NCBI GenBank assembly: GCA_905221605.1
Contig: CAJNDS010002264.1
Coordinates: 343,492-407,491 of the forward strand
DNA: 64,000 nucleotides
Direction: 5' to 3'
Origin: Symbiodinium natans
Taxonomy: Eukaryota; Sar; Dinophyceae; Suessiales; Symbiodiniaceae
A program made the position numbers and the translations under genes. The number at the start of each line of letters is the position of its first letter. The first letter of the stretch is position 1. The notes under the pieces are model-generated. The model did not search any database. It had not been told where the DNA came from and was given only the letters and a program-made list of their open reading frames with translations. Positions 1 through 11,557 of the stretch are shown in pieces.

Positions 1-59
1 ATGTATATATAGTCTGGCGCCTGCCCCGACGCAATGATGCTGAGGATCACGGTGCCCAG

Positions 60-150
60 AGCCGCTGCCTCGATCCATGCATGCATGCATGCGTGCGTGG
101 TTCATGTGTGTGTATATATAGATCGATGCATGCATGCATGCATGCATGAG
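60..150. repeat. TGCATGC/TATATA intronic simple repeat
   Basis: Self-complementary ATGCATGC runs lie at about 78-98 and 127-148, with a TATATA stretch between, just before the first exon-like block. The same pair of motifs recurs in later introns of this gene, for example at 847-860, 3536-3552 and 3733-3743. Confidence 0.7.
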
Positions 151-3100
151 GATCCACTTCCGGAGGGGCTCACAACGTTCACCACGGTGAAGATCGGTGT
201 GCTCTTGCCTCACGAGGTTTTCTCTTCTCTGTACAACTATGGCAAGGGAGAGCTCTTTTACAAGCTTTTATGTGGAACTCCAGATGCTCCTAACCGGCAA
301 AGTAGGACACTTCTTATATGTGTATATATAACTAAAATCACATAAATACATAAATAAACCAATACATATATATATATATATATCTATGTATATATGTGTA
401 TATACATATATACATATGTAAATATACTGTATATAGTCATGCATATATGTAAGGACTTGACGACCTTTTGGCATCAAAATGCGTCCCTCTCCGACGACGT
501 GGCTAATGATTGGGGCCCTGATGCAAATTGAACGCATACATATGTTTTCCGGCAATTGCATGCATACGTGATCATGCATTTTTTGGTCTTCGGATGTTGG
601 GCCCGTGCCATATATTAACAGCTTCCCAGGTGAATTTCTCCAAAGTTGTACCTTGGCGCCTGTATGGTGATGGCGCCGAAGCCTTCAGCCACGACCTCGG
701 AGTGCTCGATTGCACAGGTGCGTTAACAATATCGTTTTACGCATGATTTTCGAGGCAATCAGAATTTTGAGCTCATCAGCCTCGTGGCTGTGGCGGCTCG
801 CAACTCTTCCACACTGTGCACACGCATCCCGTATCCTGGCTCTTCAGCATGCATGCAGCCACCGCGGCCTTCACGCGTGCACGCATTGTATTCATGTATA
901 CGCAATACTCCATGCATGCTTATAATTTCGAAGGATCTGTCTTCGCAGCACGACCACGACGAACGAGGCCAAACCTGACGCATGTGTATCCCGCAAAGAT
1001 CAGAACTGCGCAAAAGAGCGGTCCATGTTTTTCACACGTGCCCAGGCTGTGCGAGACACAATCTTTGAGATCATCGAGTGGTCCTTCAGAGCATTAGGCC
1101 TGTTGCTTCTTGTCCTTCATACGCGTTCTCTGCTGCACGGTCTGTTCCATCCCTGCAAGGAGAAGGAAAGTTCCCCTCAGCAGATGCTTGGGGAAAACCC
1201 TTGGACGCTGCTCGACAAAAAAATGCTGGCAAATTGCTGGCTGCTGGATGGAAGGGAGTTTTCGCAGGGGTTCAGGGAGACCAAGACTATCTCCACAAAT
1301 TGTTTCGATTCAAGCGCCTCCTGCTAGCACGACGGCAACACATTTTACTTTAGTGTACTTTCTGCTTCTACACAATTAAAAATGTATCTCCCACTGTCTT
1401 CTAAAGCTGCCTTAATTGCCTATATAGGCTCCTGGCACTCGAAAAGGGCACACTGTTGTCAGTATTGCGCTGTGCCTCGATCTGCATATGGTATTGCATC
1501 TGCATCATGTTTTTTGATGTTGAAAAATCAACAAATTGCAATAACTAATTATACATCCAAATTGACATATAAATGTAAGTAACTATATAAAATATAAATG
1601 TATACATATGAATATGTAAATAAATAAATATTATAAATATGAATATTTTGTGTAATTTACTCATATATACATCTATATATATATAGATGTATATATAAAA
1701 TACATAACGATATACATACAATTATACATATATCATATGTATATTGGACAGGCGACGCAATTTCTTGCGAACGAACGATCAGATGAAACAATGCTGTACA
1801 CCCACTACGGCCCGGACGCTGCGCATCGATCCACGCAACTCGTCCCATCGTGTGGCATGCATGGATATATCTATATATAAGGAAGCACATGCATGTACAG
1901 TGGTCGGCCCTGCCCCCTAATATGCCCTATAAACCCTGAAGCTATATATATATATAATAAATATATATATATATATGTATGTATATCTGTTATGTATAAT
2001 TCAAATGGCCCTAAACGATAAAACGACTCAACCACAAAACACACTCGTGCCCGATGTTGCAGAACCAGAATGGCAGGATCATATCTTCAAGAGAGGAATG
2101 GGTCCAAGTGCACGGCGAAACCATATTGACCCGGTTCACCGGCTTCGCGCCGTCCAGTCCCTGGGGATGCACATGCATGTCGAAAGCATGTATTCAGAAA
2201 AATATGTACATGCATGTATTGCGTGCATGAAGCGTAAGGGGTGTTCCCAGATCTGCTGCACATCCTGGATTTGCAGCTGGCGCCAGATTCCATCACCAGC
2301 TGCCTATTGGATCTCAGCGACGGCCCTGGCAAGAGAGACCGTGCCTTGCAAAGCCTTTACGATGAGTACTGGAGATGGTGCACTGATGCATGCAACCTGG
2401 CACCATATACATGTAGACATGCATGCTTTCAAACCACACAGTGGGTTACAAAGAAGCTCCTCGGCCCTACCTAGCCCCATGAGGCCTTTAAATCGTCATG
2501 TGCACGCACGCAGGTTTGGAATATAGCCTACGAGCCAGCAAGAAGCTGTTCACGGCGAAATATCTGGTGACTGGAAACGAGTATCCACACGTTAGCCAAA
2601 AGATCCTGAAGGGAGCTGCGGCCAGATTTGTCATTTACTGGCTGCAGTCAGTGACATGGATGCGAGCCGCAGCAGACCCTGACGATGTATTGGCCAAAGC
2701 TCGAGCTGCCCTGTTCTCCGCGCTTGCGGCTCTTCTGACGGTCTTCGCAGAGAACGGGCCGCTGGAAATGATTACTATATATATGCTTGTATATATAGAC
2801 CCCATACGTATATCGATCATTCGAATGTTCGATCGAATTATAAGGCCCCGAGCCACATAAGGTGCAACGGATATATTTATAATGTATCGATCCGTACATA
2901 TATATATATAATTATATAACACCTGTCAGGCGTTACGTGGACCACTCAGCGGAGGACACGGAGGGCCATCCCGAGGTTGTGGCAGCAGCAGCTTACTTGA
3001 ACTTCAGGCAGTCCTATAACTGCATGGCTGCATGGGCCCTGGAGCAGCAGCGGCTGCGATACCCGTTGCGGCCGAAGATTCATACGCTAGAACACGTGCT

Positions 3101-3871
3101 CCTGGGATGCATATAAAACAAAAACCCCAGACCCTGAACCCTAATCCCCTATAGACCCTTTTAGGAAACCCTATAGACCCTAAACCACTATACCCCAATA
3201 CCCTCAGCGTAACCCTTGAACCCTTTTAAACCCTATAACCCTTAAACCCCTGAACCCCTAAACCCCAATAACCCTAAACCTATAATCATGTCGCTGATTA
3301 CTACGAGAACTATAAATATACATATATATATATATATACAGATACATATATCTATATATTTTTCTATATATCGCCTAAGAAACCCTCACTGCACGCATTT
3401 CCTTTTCTGCAGGATCTACGACTATTTCCCTCACGCCGGAAATCCACGACACTACAGTTGCTTCTTGGATGAGGACATGATATCTCGACTCAAGATGCTC
3501 AGCCGCAATCATGCTATTTTCCGACCAAAACACACACGCATGCATGCATGTATCTCTTATATATATCTCTCGGACCTATATATATATAACATATAGAAAC
3601 TATATTCTTACAGACATTGATATTCTAGATATAAATATATATATATATACATATATATATACATATATCTATCATTATATCATCCAAATCCACACATGTA
3701 TAGAAATTTTGGTAGAAACATACTCTATATATATATGCATGTATAAATGTAACGTGACCCAGGTCAATCGTGGAGGGCGGCGTGCATCCGTCCACAATGT
3801 CTCTTCGAACGATTCAGCGATATTGCCTGCTAGCTGCGCTGCACTGGACGGATGCGTCTCTTGAAGAGTGA
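149..3871 (+). CDS. Multi-exon gene of an uncharacterised dinoflagellate-expanded family
   Basis: Function unknown. Exon-like blocks in order: about 149-295 (KIGVLLPHEVFSSLYNYGKG), 630-717 (PWRLYGDGAEAFSHDLG), 755-846 (NFELISLVAVAARNSSTLCT), about 1036-1313 (AVRDTIFEIIEWSFRAL, then GWKGVFAGVQGDQDYLHKLF), about 2050-2165 (weak), 2250-2385 (DLLHILDLQLAPDSITSCLL), 2514-2770, 2930-3097, 3413-3493 and 3763-3871 (TMSLRTIQRYCLLAALHW, stop TGA). From memory, the order 'GDGAEA', 'FELISL', 'WSF.AL', 'GV..G..GD..Y', 'HILDL', 'NPR.Y.CF.DED', 'STMSLRT.QRY' matches a large unnamed family in Symbiodiniaceae. Several joins restore codons: 717/755 gives GNQNFELI, 3097/3413 gives LEHVIYDY across a GC-AG intron, and 3493/3763 gives RLKSIVEGG across a GA-AG intron. 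The frame changes near 1090-1110, so a tiny intron or a frameshift is possible. The 5' end may lie outside the window. Confidence 0.72.
1663..1696. repeat. 34-bp AT-rich perfect palindrome
   Basis: A perfect palindrome is centred between 1679 and 1680, with the core CATCTATATATATAGATG. It lies in a long AT-rich stretch (1560-1740) inside what reads as an intron of the first gene. Confidence 0.75.
3125..3290 (+). repeat. Degenerate CCCTAAA repeat inside an intron
   Basis: Degenerate CCCTAAA/CCCTAGA units lie between the exon ending at 3097 and the exon starting at 3413. The flanking exons join in phase. This is therefore telomere-like repeat within an intron, followed by a TATATA tract at 3310-3370. 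Confidence 0.7.
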
Positions 3872-4020
3872 GAAAAATGTGTCCGCGTGTTGATACTATA
3901 TACTTTATATATAAATATATTATAGTTTATTTAAATTATTCGCGCTGGAGGCCGCATTTTTGGGAAATTTGAATTAATATATAGTGGGTGCCACAAATTT
4001 TTTTCTGTCGACTTTTCCAG
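3872..4020. other. AT-rich convergent intergenic spacer
   Basis: About 150 bp of AT-rich DNA separates the stop of the first gene from the 3' end of the convergent gag ORF. A run of seven T at about 3998-4004 reads as a short A run downstream of the gag ORF, too short to call a retroposition poly(A) tail. Confidence 0.5.
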
Positions 4021-7000
4021 TTAACAGCCACGCATGCCTACAATGGGGCTCCTGCTTGCAAACCGACAATGATCTATACATCCTTTGCTGCATGGGACGG
4101 TCCATACATCCTTTCGACGCTTGTTGGCCTGTGCTCCTGACAGGAGTATGCGGTGGACCCCGGCGCCTCGGCCGGTGATCGTAGCCCCACGGCCTCCCGA
4201 CAAAGTGCCGGTGACCTCGGCTTTTCCTTGGTCTTTCAGCGCCTCACCTGACGCCGTCTTGTAGCGGACGCCGTTGTCCTTTGGCTGCGTCACGTACTTC
4301 TCAGGCAGAACGGTCACGGCCGCTCCCGTGTCAAAGTTGACCTCGACGCTAGCCACGCCTGGCGAAGCGCCCAGGCTGGCAGCATCCACGGTCTCGAAGC
4401 TGTGCACCGATTGGCGCACGCCTCCTTCGCCCGGGTCCTCCGGGTCTTCTCCTCTTGGGTCGCGGCGGTCGTCGTAGTCTTCACAGTGCACAGTCTCTTC
4501 GTCGTCGTCTTCGCTTTTCTTGACCTTCTTCCTTCCTTTGTGCTCTGGATCCCAGGTCGACCCAAGCTTCCTCTTCAGCTTGTTGCGCCTTTGGTTTCTC
4601 TTTTGGTTCCTCTTCTTCTTCTGCTCGGCCGCAATCGACGGGTCCGCCGAGTAGCGCCCGGTCGCCTTCGGCCTTCCCTGCTTTTCGAGCTCCTTCCGGT
4701 AGAGCTCCTCCTCGTCGTCGGCATCCACGCGGTGGCTCGTCCTTTCGGCTTTCGTGAGGGGGCGGTAGTCCTTTCGCCGCTCGGGCTTGGCCTCCGTCCC
4801 ATCGCTGTGGATAACCTCCGTGTCGATGCCGTCGACCTCTTCCTTCTGGTTGTCGCGGAAGTCGCCCTTTTTCACTTTCACGTCGTGCCGGGCGTGCCAC
4901 TTCTTGTCGGCCTCGATCCTCTCCTTTGCTCTTTCGCCCACACCGCTGCGTCTGTGCTCTTTTTCTCTCCTTCGTCCCTTTTCCGCACGCCAAGCCTTCC
5001 AGTGGCTGTCTCCCTTTTCCACTTGGCGTTTGTAGCGCACGTCGTGCACCGACTGGTCTCTGCGGTGTTCGGGTTCCTTTTTCTTCACGCCCGCTTGCTG
5101 CGCCCTGAGGCGCTCACGCTCCTCTTTCAGGCGCTTCCGCTCGTCTTCCAGGCTCGCGATCTCGGCTTCCAGCTCTGGGTCACTGCCGCGTCCCTCGAGC
5201 TTCTCTCTCTTTGTCGCGATCCTCTGGTCCAAGACCGCGAGGTTCGCACGGTTGGTCTCCATAAGACCCGACGCTAGCATCCTCTGCATGCTGCTCGAGG
5301 TGCTTGCCGTGATCGCGGTTGCTCCTTCGGTTCGTTCTTCCTGCTTTGGTGGCTTGCTCTTTTCTTCCTTCTTGGGTTCCTCGGGCCCCTCGCTTGGAGG
5401 GTCATCCTCGAAGTCGCTTTCGTCCTCGGAGCTCTCCGGCTCCAAGGAAAACTTGTCTTCTTCTTCTTCACCAGCGGCTTCTTCCTCCCTTTGCTTCACC
5501 TTCTCGGCTACCTTTGCGCTCCTCAGTTCAGCCTTGCTGGGCCTGTCGGCCCTCACAAGCTTTTCTCTTTCGAAAACTTTCCTGGCGTAGTGGGAGCCCG
5601 CTGCTTTTGCAGCTGCTGCCTTGTACTCTTTCATCCTCTTCTTCAGCAGAAGGGACGCTTTGCTCCTGAACTTCAGTCGCCTCGACACGCAGGTGGAGCA
5701 GGCCTCGCCTTGCTTCTTCAGTAAGGACTCCCCGACGGTGCCTCTGGGCTTCTTGTCTCGTATGGCATCTTGGTGGGCCACACGTTCCCTGAAGCGCATT
5801 CCTGCCCAAGACGCCGGACTCCTTAGAAGCTTTGGCTTTGCCTTTGCCACAGGTCTTTGGCTCCTTGAGGCTCCCCACTTCGGCGCTGTGGTAGCAAGTT
5901 GTCTCTCCACCTCTTCGCTTCTTGGCTGCACTTCTTCACTTCTAGGTGGAGGCTTCGAAGGTGGTGACTTTGGTTCTGTTCTCTTCGGCTCTACCTTTGG
6001 CTTCGAAGGTGGTGACTTTGGCTCTGTTCTCTTTGGCTCTACCTTCGGCTTGAGAAGCGGACTTTTGGTCCTGGAAGGCGGTGGTGACTTCGGCGGTGTT
6101 CTCGGCCTTTCTTGCTTCGCCTTTGGAGGGGTCTTGGGCTCAGGCACTGGTGGCTCCCGGTAGCGCGAAACGCGCTTCCAGGGTGCCGTGTCCAAAGCCT
6201 TAGACCTCACCTCCTTCTTCTCCTCTTTCTTTCCGGCCTTTGGCTCGCGCACTCTCTCCGGAGGTCCTCGCGACGAAGACGAAAACGCTCCGAAGCTGGA
6301 CTGCCCTGGCACCTCGCCGCGGGAACGTCTCCTGGCTTCTGCCAGCTCTTCCGCTTCCTGAAGAAGTCTTTCCTGGCGACGTCTCCTCGCAAGTTCCACC
6401 TTTTCCTTCAGGTCTTGGAACTGACCCCTTGCTCTGTCCATTTGCTCTTCCAGAGCTTCCAGCTCCTTTTCATCCTCGTCTTTTTCCTCCTTTGGAGGAA
6501 CCTTCCTTTTCGGGTTCTTTGGCGCCATGGCCCCAAGCACGGTCGGGCCGGAGCCCTCTTCCCTACTTGAGCCACGACTGCCGGGGTCTGGCTTCGACTC
6601 TTTCTTCTTCTTCTCTTTCTCTCTCTTCGGGCTCTCTCTTTCTAACGCTCCCACGTAGAGGTTGTTTGTTTCTGCTTCCTCCCAACCGTCCTCCCAGGTT
6701 TCTCCCCAGTCTCCGTCTTCCCAGCCTTCATCCTCTTCTCCTTCCTGCCAGTTCTCGTCCTGGTTTCCTTCTCCTGTGTTCTCTCCTCCTTCTTCTATGT
6801 TTCCTACGTGTTTCTTGTTCTTGCCACCTTTCTTGCCTTTTCCCTTTTTGCCTTTTCCTTTCTTACCTTTTCCTTTGTCCTTTCCTCCTTTGGGGCTCCC
6901 TCTTCCTCCTTTGCTGCTTGGTTTTCCTCCTTGTTGCCCTGGACCTTTGGGTGAGCCCTGTTGCTGCTGCGAACCTTTGCCTCCATTGCTCCAGCAGTCG

Positions 7001-8109
7001 CGGGCATAGTGTCCGCTCCTGCCGCAGTTGTGGCACACGACCTTGCTTGCTCCTTTTCCTTTGCCTCTCTCCACATACGACAGGTCCATAGGATCATCCT
7101 TGCTCGCCGCACTGGCTGCGGCTGCAGAAATCACCTTCAGACTCTTTCCTGTCTTGTACTCGATGAAGCGAGTCACCTCGTCGAGCACGTCGTCGTACGT
7201 GGAGAACCGGCTCTGGTTCAACTGGATGTGAGACTCCAGCTCCTGTGGCAACATTGCCTCCAGTGCTGCCATCTTTATCTCATCAGCCAGGGTCGTTCGT
7301 CGCCCTGTGCTGTCCTTGCGCTTCTCGTAAGTGCGCACAGCGTCGGCCCATTCTTCGATGGCCTGAGGGAGATTCTCCAGCTTCTGCTTCTGGGGCGATA
7401 TAATCGCTCTCAACATCGTGCGCTTCCTGCTTGCAGTCGCAGGATCGTATCGCCTCGTAAGGCGTCTCCATGCCTCGAACCCGTTGTTCTGGCAATTGCA
7501 CACGATCGTAAATGGTTCCTTCGAGGTAACCATTTGGAGCGCGTTCGCGAGCTCCCTCGACTTTTCTTGCAGTCTGGGAACTCGATCCGCCTCCAACGCC
7601 TTTTCTCCAAAGGCTGTGTCCAACTCCTCCGAGGAGAATGGCTTCTCCCTCTCTTCGAGCCACTCTAGAACTTCTTGCAGATCATGGTGGATCGAACAAA
7701 CGTAGCTCGACATTCGATGCCTCCATGGTAGGAACTGTTCACTCTCACCTGAGAAGGTCGTCGGCTTTCCCAGGCCCTTTGTGTCGACCAAACAGAGCTT
7801 CTCGTTTGGTCCTCCTTTCTTTGCCATGGCCTCAACCAGTTCCTTGTTCGACTTGACCATGTCGCTCACCAACTGTGGCATCGTGCCCATCTGAGCCGTC
7901 GCCTGCTGCACTGCCGTATGCGCTTGTGCTCGCACTTCCGCAACTTGAGCTGCACTCTCTTGCCGCACTCGCTCAAGTGCTGTGCTTTGCTCGGCCCTTA
8001 GCCGATCATTCTCTTCGCGTTGCCTTGTGAGTTCGTTTCTCAGATTCACAAGCTCCTGCATCACTTGCGCTGCAGTCACTTGTGCCTGTTGCTGTTCCTG
8101 GCTGCTCAT
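4021..8109 (-). CDS. gag: Copia-type gag-protease polyprotein, lacking integrase and reverse transcriptase
   Basis: Uninterrupted ORF of 1,362 codons. Residues about 20-75 are a predicted coiled coil (NELTRQREENDRLRAEQ). Residues about 108-330 read as a Ty1/copia UBN2-type gag domain (FSGESEQFLPWRHRMSSYV onward). A CCHC zinc knuckle CHNCGRSGHYARDC lies at residues 359-372, which binds RNA in this family. A long Lys/Pro/Glu-rich region follows, with a 16-residue tandem repeat. An aspartic protease motif VNFDTGAAVTVLPEKY lies near residue 1255. The protease region decays about 80 residues before the stop; no integrase, RT or RNase H follows. It is a 3'-truncated or decayed Copia-type element of dinoflagellate style. 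No LTR was found on either side. The unbroken frame may mean recent insertion or domestication. Confidence 0.85.
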   Translation of the reverse strand: MSSQEQQQAQVTAAQVMQELVNLRNELTRQREENDRLRAEQSTALERVRQESAAQVAEVRAQAHTAVQQATAQMGTMPQLVSDMVKSNKELVEAMAKKGGPNEKLCLVDTKGLGKPTTFSGESEQFLPWRHRMSSYVCSIHHDLQEVLEWLEEREKPFSSEELDTAFGEKALEADRVPRLQEKSRELANALQMVTSKEPFTIVCNCQNNGFEAWRRLTRRYDPATASRKRTMLRAIISPQKQKLENLPQAIEEWADAVRTYEKRKDSTGRRTTLADEIKMAALEAMLPQELESHIQLNQSRFSTYDDVLDEVTRFIEYKTGKSLKVISAAAASAASKDDPMDLSYVERGKGKGASKVVCHNCGRSGHYARDCWSNGGKGSQQQQGSPKGPGQQGGKPSSKGGRGSPKGGKDKGKGKKGKGKKGKGKKGGKNKKHVGNIEEGGENTGEGNQDENWQEGEEDEGWEDGDWGETWEDGWEEAETNNLYVGALERESPKREKEKKKKESKPDPGSRGSSREEGSGPTVLGAMAPKNPKRKVPPKEEKDEDEKELEALEEQMDRARGQFQDLKEKVELARRRRQERLLQEAEELAEARRRSRGEVPGQSSFGAFSSSSRGPPERVREPKAGKKEEKKEVRSKALDTAPWKRVSRYREPPVPEPKTPPKAKQERPRTPPKSPPPSRTKSPLLKPKVEPKRTEPKSPPSKPKVEPKRTEPKSPPSKPPPRSEEVQPRSEEVERQLATTAPKWGASRSQRPVAKAKPKLLRSPASWAGMRFRERVAHQDAIRDKKPRGTVGESLLKKQGEACSTCVSRRLKFRSKASLLLKKRMKEYKAAAAKAAGSHYARKVFEREKLVRADRPSKAELRSAKVAEKVKQREEEAAGEEEEDKFSLEPESSEDESDFEDDPPSEGPEEPKKEEKSKPPKQEERTEGATAITASTSSSMQRMLASGLMETNRANLAVLDQRIATKREKLEGRGSDPELEAEIASLEDERKRLKEERERLRAQQAGVKKKEPEHRRDQSVHDVRYKRQVEKGDSHWKAWRAEKGRRREKEHRRSGVGERAKERIEADKKWHARHDVKVKKGDFRDNQKEEVDGIDTEVIHSDGTEAKPERRKDYRPLTKAERTSHRVDADDEEELYRKELEKQGRPKATGRYSADPSIAAEQKKKRNQKRNQRRNKLKRKLGSTWDPEHKGRKKVKKSEDDDEETVHCEDYDDRRDPRGEDPEDPGEGGVRQSVHSFETVDAASLGASPGVASVEVNFDTGAAVTVLPEKYVTQPKDNGVRYKTASGEALKDQGKAEVTGTLSGGRGATITGRGAGVHRILLSGAQANKRRKDVWTVPCSKGCIDHCRFASRSPIVGMRGC
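5953..6048 (-). repeat. 48-bp tandem duplication within gag
   Basis: Two in-register 48-bp units (5953-6000 and 6001-6048) differ at a few positions and encode a repeated Lys/Pro/Glu-rich 16-residue motif (PKSPPSKPKVEPKRTE). A recent in-frame slippage expansion of the low-complexity linker is likely. Confidence 0.8.
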
Positions 8110-8399
8110 CGCAAACGATTAGCCAGCCGACGGCGGAACTCGCTGCTTTGGACGAAAGTCTGGAGATGCTGGCCCAGGAGGCCCCAAATCCTTTGCAGTC
8201 GCCTAATCCGATAGAGTAAACGGATCAAGCGTTCCCAGCGGTGCACAGCGGGAGCTTGCACCACAGCAAAACCTTCGTTGTCACTTTCAGCACTTTCGTC
8301 AGCAAGGTCGCGTCTGCTGTCCATTCAAACCGACAGCTCCGCTACCATGAACGGAGTTTAAGGCAGAACTAACACTGCAGGTGCAATCACTTTTGACGG

Positions 8400-8409
8400 C
8401 TTGAGCCAA
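8400..8409 (-). other. Possible spliced-leader (dinoSL) relic upstream of gag
   Basis: The minus strand reads TTGGCTCAAG, the last ten bases of the dinoflagellate spliced leader, preceded by CAT as in the leader's ...CCATTTTGGCTCAAG but lacking two T. It lies 291 bases upstream of the gag start. Relic leaders mark genes reinserted from trans-spliced mRNA. A ten-base match is suggestive only. Confidence 0.45.
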
Positions 8410-11256
8410 TGTCGCATGTGTATGCTCACTCATTGTGAAACATGTTGTGTGACACCTACAAATCTAAACAGGTTTAGGGTTTAGGGTTTAGGGTTGAAGG
8501 TGCAGTGCAGGAACTTAGGTTGTAGAGTTCAGGGCTTTGGGAATTTTGGGCTGTGTCCCAGAGCTTCCGGGAGTCTTGATTTTCTGGTTGTCTGGGGTTT
8601 GGGATTGTGGAGATCCCAGGGCATCGGGTTTAGGGTTGAAGGTGTAGGAAAAGGGGCTTCAAGCATAGGGAAATTTAGTCATTTGGCTTCAGGCGAAAAC
8701 AAACAGAAAAAGAGGCTTCGGGGCGGGTGGGTCTGGTTGAGGGTTGGGGGTTGAGAGATGACAGGGGGGAACTCGAGATTCTTACCCCTATAACCCCGAA
8801 AACCCTTAACTCAAGGCTTACGCTTCCTAAGGGCTGAATACCCTAGCCCACAAAGGGTTAACCTTCTTTTTGGCAGCAGGAGTCTATATAACCAAAAAAG
8901 GTTAACGGTGAACTACCCGGGGGGAGAATAAGAGAGGATCAGGCCCTCTGCAATCAGGCCTCTACTACTCCCCCTGAAAAGCTACCCCCGCTAGGATTTT
9001 CCCCCCTTCAATACCCCTAATTAAGCTTAATTATCCCTCAAAAAGACTTGATTATGGGGGGAACCTAGGGGGGGGGGTAGTATATAGAGGGGGTTCCCAT
9101 GAACATCAAGCCGGACATGCACAATGCATTCGATCGGGCCTTCCCACCTAATTTTTTCTCCACCCATGCACACTTCAAGAACCCTTAACTCTTAAGCCCC
9201 TAAACTCCGCAAACCCTCAACCTTGAACACTAAACCCTTAAACCCCTACTAAACCCTTAAAGCCTTAAACCCGAAACCCCTGAACCCTAAACCCTAAACC
9301 TACACCCTGCGCCCTATATAAACCCGAAACCCGAAACCCGAAATCCTAAACCCTAAACCCTAAACCCTAAACCCTAAACCCTAGGTGGGCTTCACAGGGT
9401 ATGAACTTTGGGAGAGCGAAAGACCCTTCCGACCCTCCGCGACGAAGCGTCAGCGCGGAGGCAGCGGCCGTTGGGACCTCTCAGGGCACGCTTCGGGGTT
9501 TAGGGTTTAGGGTTTGGGGGTTTGGGGGTTTGGGGTTTAGGGTTTAGGGTTTGGGGTTTGGGGTTTGGGGTTTGGGGTTTGGGGTTTGGGGTTTGGGGTT
9601 TATGGTTTTTGTCTCGAACCGCCAAGGCAGGAGGAAAGACGTCCTCCCGAGGTGATGAAACTTCAACCATCACAGCAGAACACCCTTCACCATCAGCCAG
9701 GGATTAGGGTTAAGGCTTTAAGGTTTAGGGTTTAGGCTTCAGGGTCTAGGGCTTTTGTTTCCTGGATTATAGTCTTGCACCCAATGACTTGACATGGGGA
9801 TTGTTGTAGATAGGGATATCCAGTTTGATGTCTCATTTCTTTCTTTTTCTGTGTTTTGTTTGTTTGTTTTTTTTTTTGTTGTTGTTTTTTTTTTTGGGGG
9901 GGGGGGGCGTGTACAGTTTGCTAGGGGTACCTGAAAAGGGACCCAAAATTTCGAGCAACCCTCTACGCACCAACTCGACGCTAAACCCTGAACCTCAAAC
10001 CTTAGCTTCACCCTAAACCCGCAACCCTTAAACCCTAACCTCTAAACCCAAAGCCCCTAATCCCGAAACCCTAAACCCAAAAAACACCGCCGTAAGTCAA
10101 AATACCTCTGAAACCTCACGGTCTATGGTTTCAGTCGCGTTGGCTCCGGAGCTGCGGATAAGGTTTTGGGGTTTGGGGTTGAGGAGTTTAGGGCCCTAAA
10201 CCCCATAACCCTATATATGGTCCGGCGTCTGGCGTGTCCGGCCCCCCCCCCCCCCCATGGTATGGTCAGGTAGGGGGGGGGGGGCCGACCCTCGGCAAAA
10301 CCCGTGTTTTGTGAGTGTTGTGCCTTGGGTTGAGGGAGCACGCCCTCGGGAAAACCTATGTGTGTGAGGCGTTTACCCCCCCCCCTCCCCCTCCAGGTCT
10401 ACGGTCTCTAACCCTAAACCCTAAACCCTGTCAAACCCCAAGCCCTAAACCCTAAACCAACCCTAAACCCTAAACCCTAAAACCAACCCCCAACCACACC
10501 ACAGGGGGGGGGGGTTAACCCTAAAACCTTTCAAACCCTAAACCCTAAACCCTAAACCTAAAACCACCCTAAACCCTAAACCCAAAACCAAACCCAAAAC
10601 CCAAAACCTAAACCCAAAACCTAAACCCTAAACCCTAAACCCTAAACCCTAAACCCTAAACCCTAAACCCTAAACCCTAAACCCTAAACCCTAACCCTAA
10701 AACCAACCCCCAACCACACCACAGCACCACAGCGGGGGGGGGGGGGTTCCAGACCATGGGGTGGGGGGGGAGGGGGGGGCCGGGGAGCACTGGACCATAT
10801 ATAACCCCAAACCCTAAACCCTGAACCCTAAGTTGAGGGGTTTAGGGGAGGAAGCCGCCGGAGGGTTAGGAGTCTACAGGTTTGGGGTTTTTGGGGTTTG
10901 AGGTTTGCGGACTTCAGCCTCTAAACCCTAAACCCTAAACCCTAAACCCTAAACCCTAAACCCTAAACCCTGAACCCCAAACACCCTCAAGGTGGATGCT
11001 CGAGGACTTGAACTTGGGAGTGCCAGCTAGACTCTCGAGTCGATGCCCGGGTCGCACGCCTGCCAGTCGCTGTCTTGGAGAAGCTCCGCCTGAAGATTCT
11101 AGGGTTCTTCAGGGGGGGTTAGGGTTTAGGGTTTAGGGTTTAGGGTTTAGGGTTTAGGGTTTAGGGTTTAGGGTTTAGGGTTTAGGGTTTAGGGTTTAGG
11201 GTTTAGGGTTTAGGGTTTAGGGTTTAGGGTTTAGGGTTTAGGGTTTAGGGTTTAGG
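8410..11256. repeat. Telomere-like repeat-rich region
   Basis: Mixed-orientation telomere-type repeats. CCCTAAA is pure at 9345-9383 and degenerate from 9185. A TTTGGGG-variant block lies at 9540-9602, CCCTAAA at 10621-10694 and 10919-10972, and about 20 near-perfect TTTAGGG units at 11118-11255. T/G homopolymer runs lie at 9868-9908 and G runs near 10244-10284 and 10733-10780. Short islands (9387-9490, 9615-9707, 11027-11100) have open frames that could be exons, such as ARVARLPVAVLEKLRLKIL at about 11040-11098 (+). No gene is recognised. Confidence 0.7.
11118..11255 (+). repeat. Interstitial TTTAGGG array
   Basis: About 20 head-to-tail TTTAGGG units with almost no variation, in an internal position flanked by unique sequence on both sides. 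Confidence 0.95.
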
Positions 11257-11557
11257 AAGTATGCGACTTCGGATGGCTCATGAAAGTGATGCAGGGGCTC
11301 GATTGTCTTCAGCCCTGCGTACGGAATCGGACTTTTCGGGTGGAAAACGCTGTCTGCGCATCATGGCATCACGCTGTCTGCGATTGCAGTCCAAGCTTTG
11401 CAGTCCGGGGTTCGAAATGGATTTGATATGGTGCTTCTTATAGGGTTTCTTTCTTGGGGGAACGATGGGGTTATGCCTGCTGAAGGGCCCAAGGTTGCAG
11501 GGGGCTTCTGATAAGGGACAAACACACCAGGATGGCCCATGAGCAGGATGGCCGGAG

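Noticed and set aside
3990-4020. Poly(A) tail proving retroposition of gag
   Set aside because: Only seven A on the gag sense strand, in AT-rich DNA.
4402-5277. Long plus-strand frames opposite gag
   Set aside because: They are antisense shadows of a Lys/Glu-rich coding strand that has clear gag, zinc-knuckle and protease motifs.
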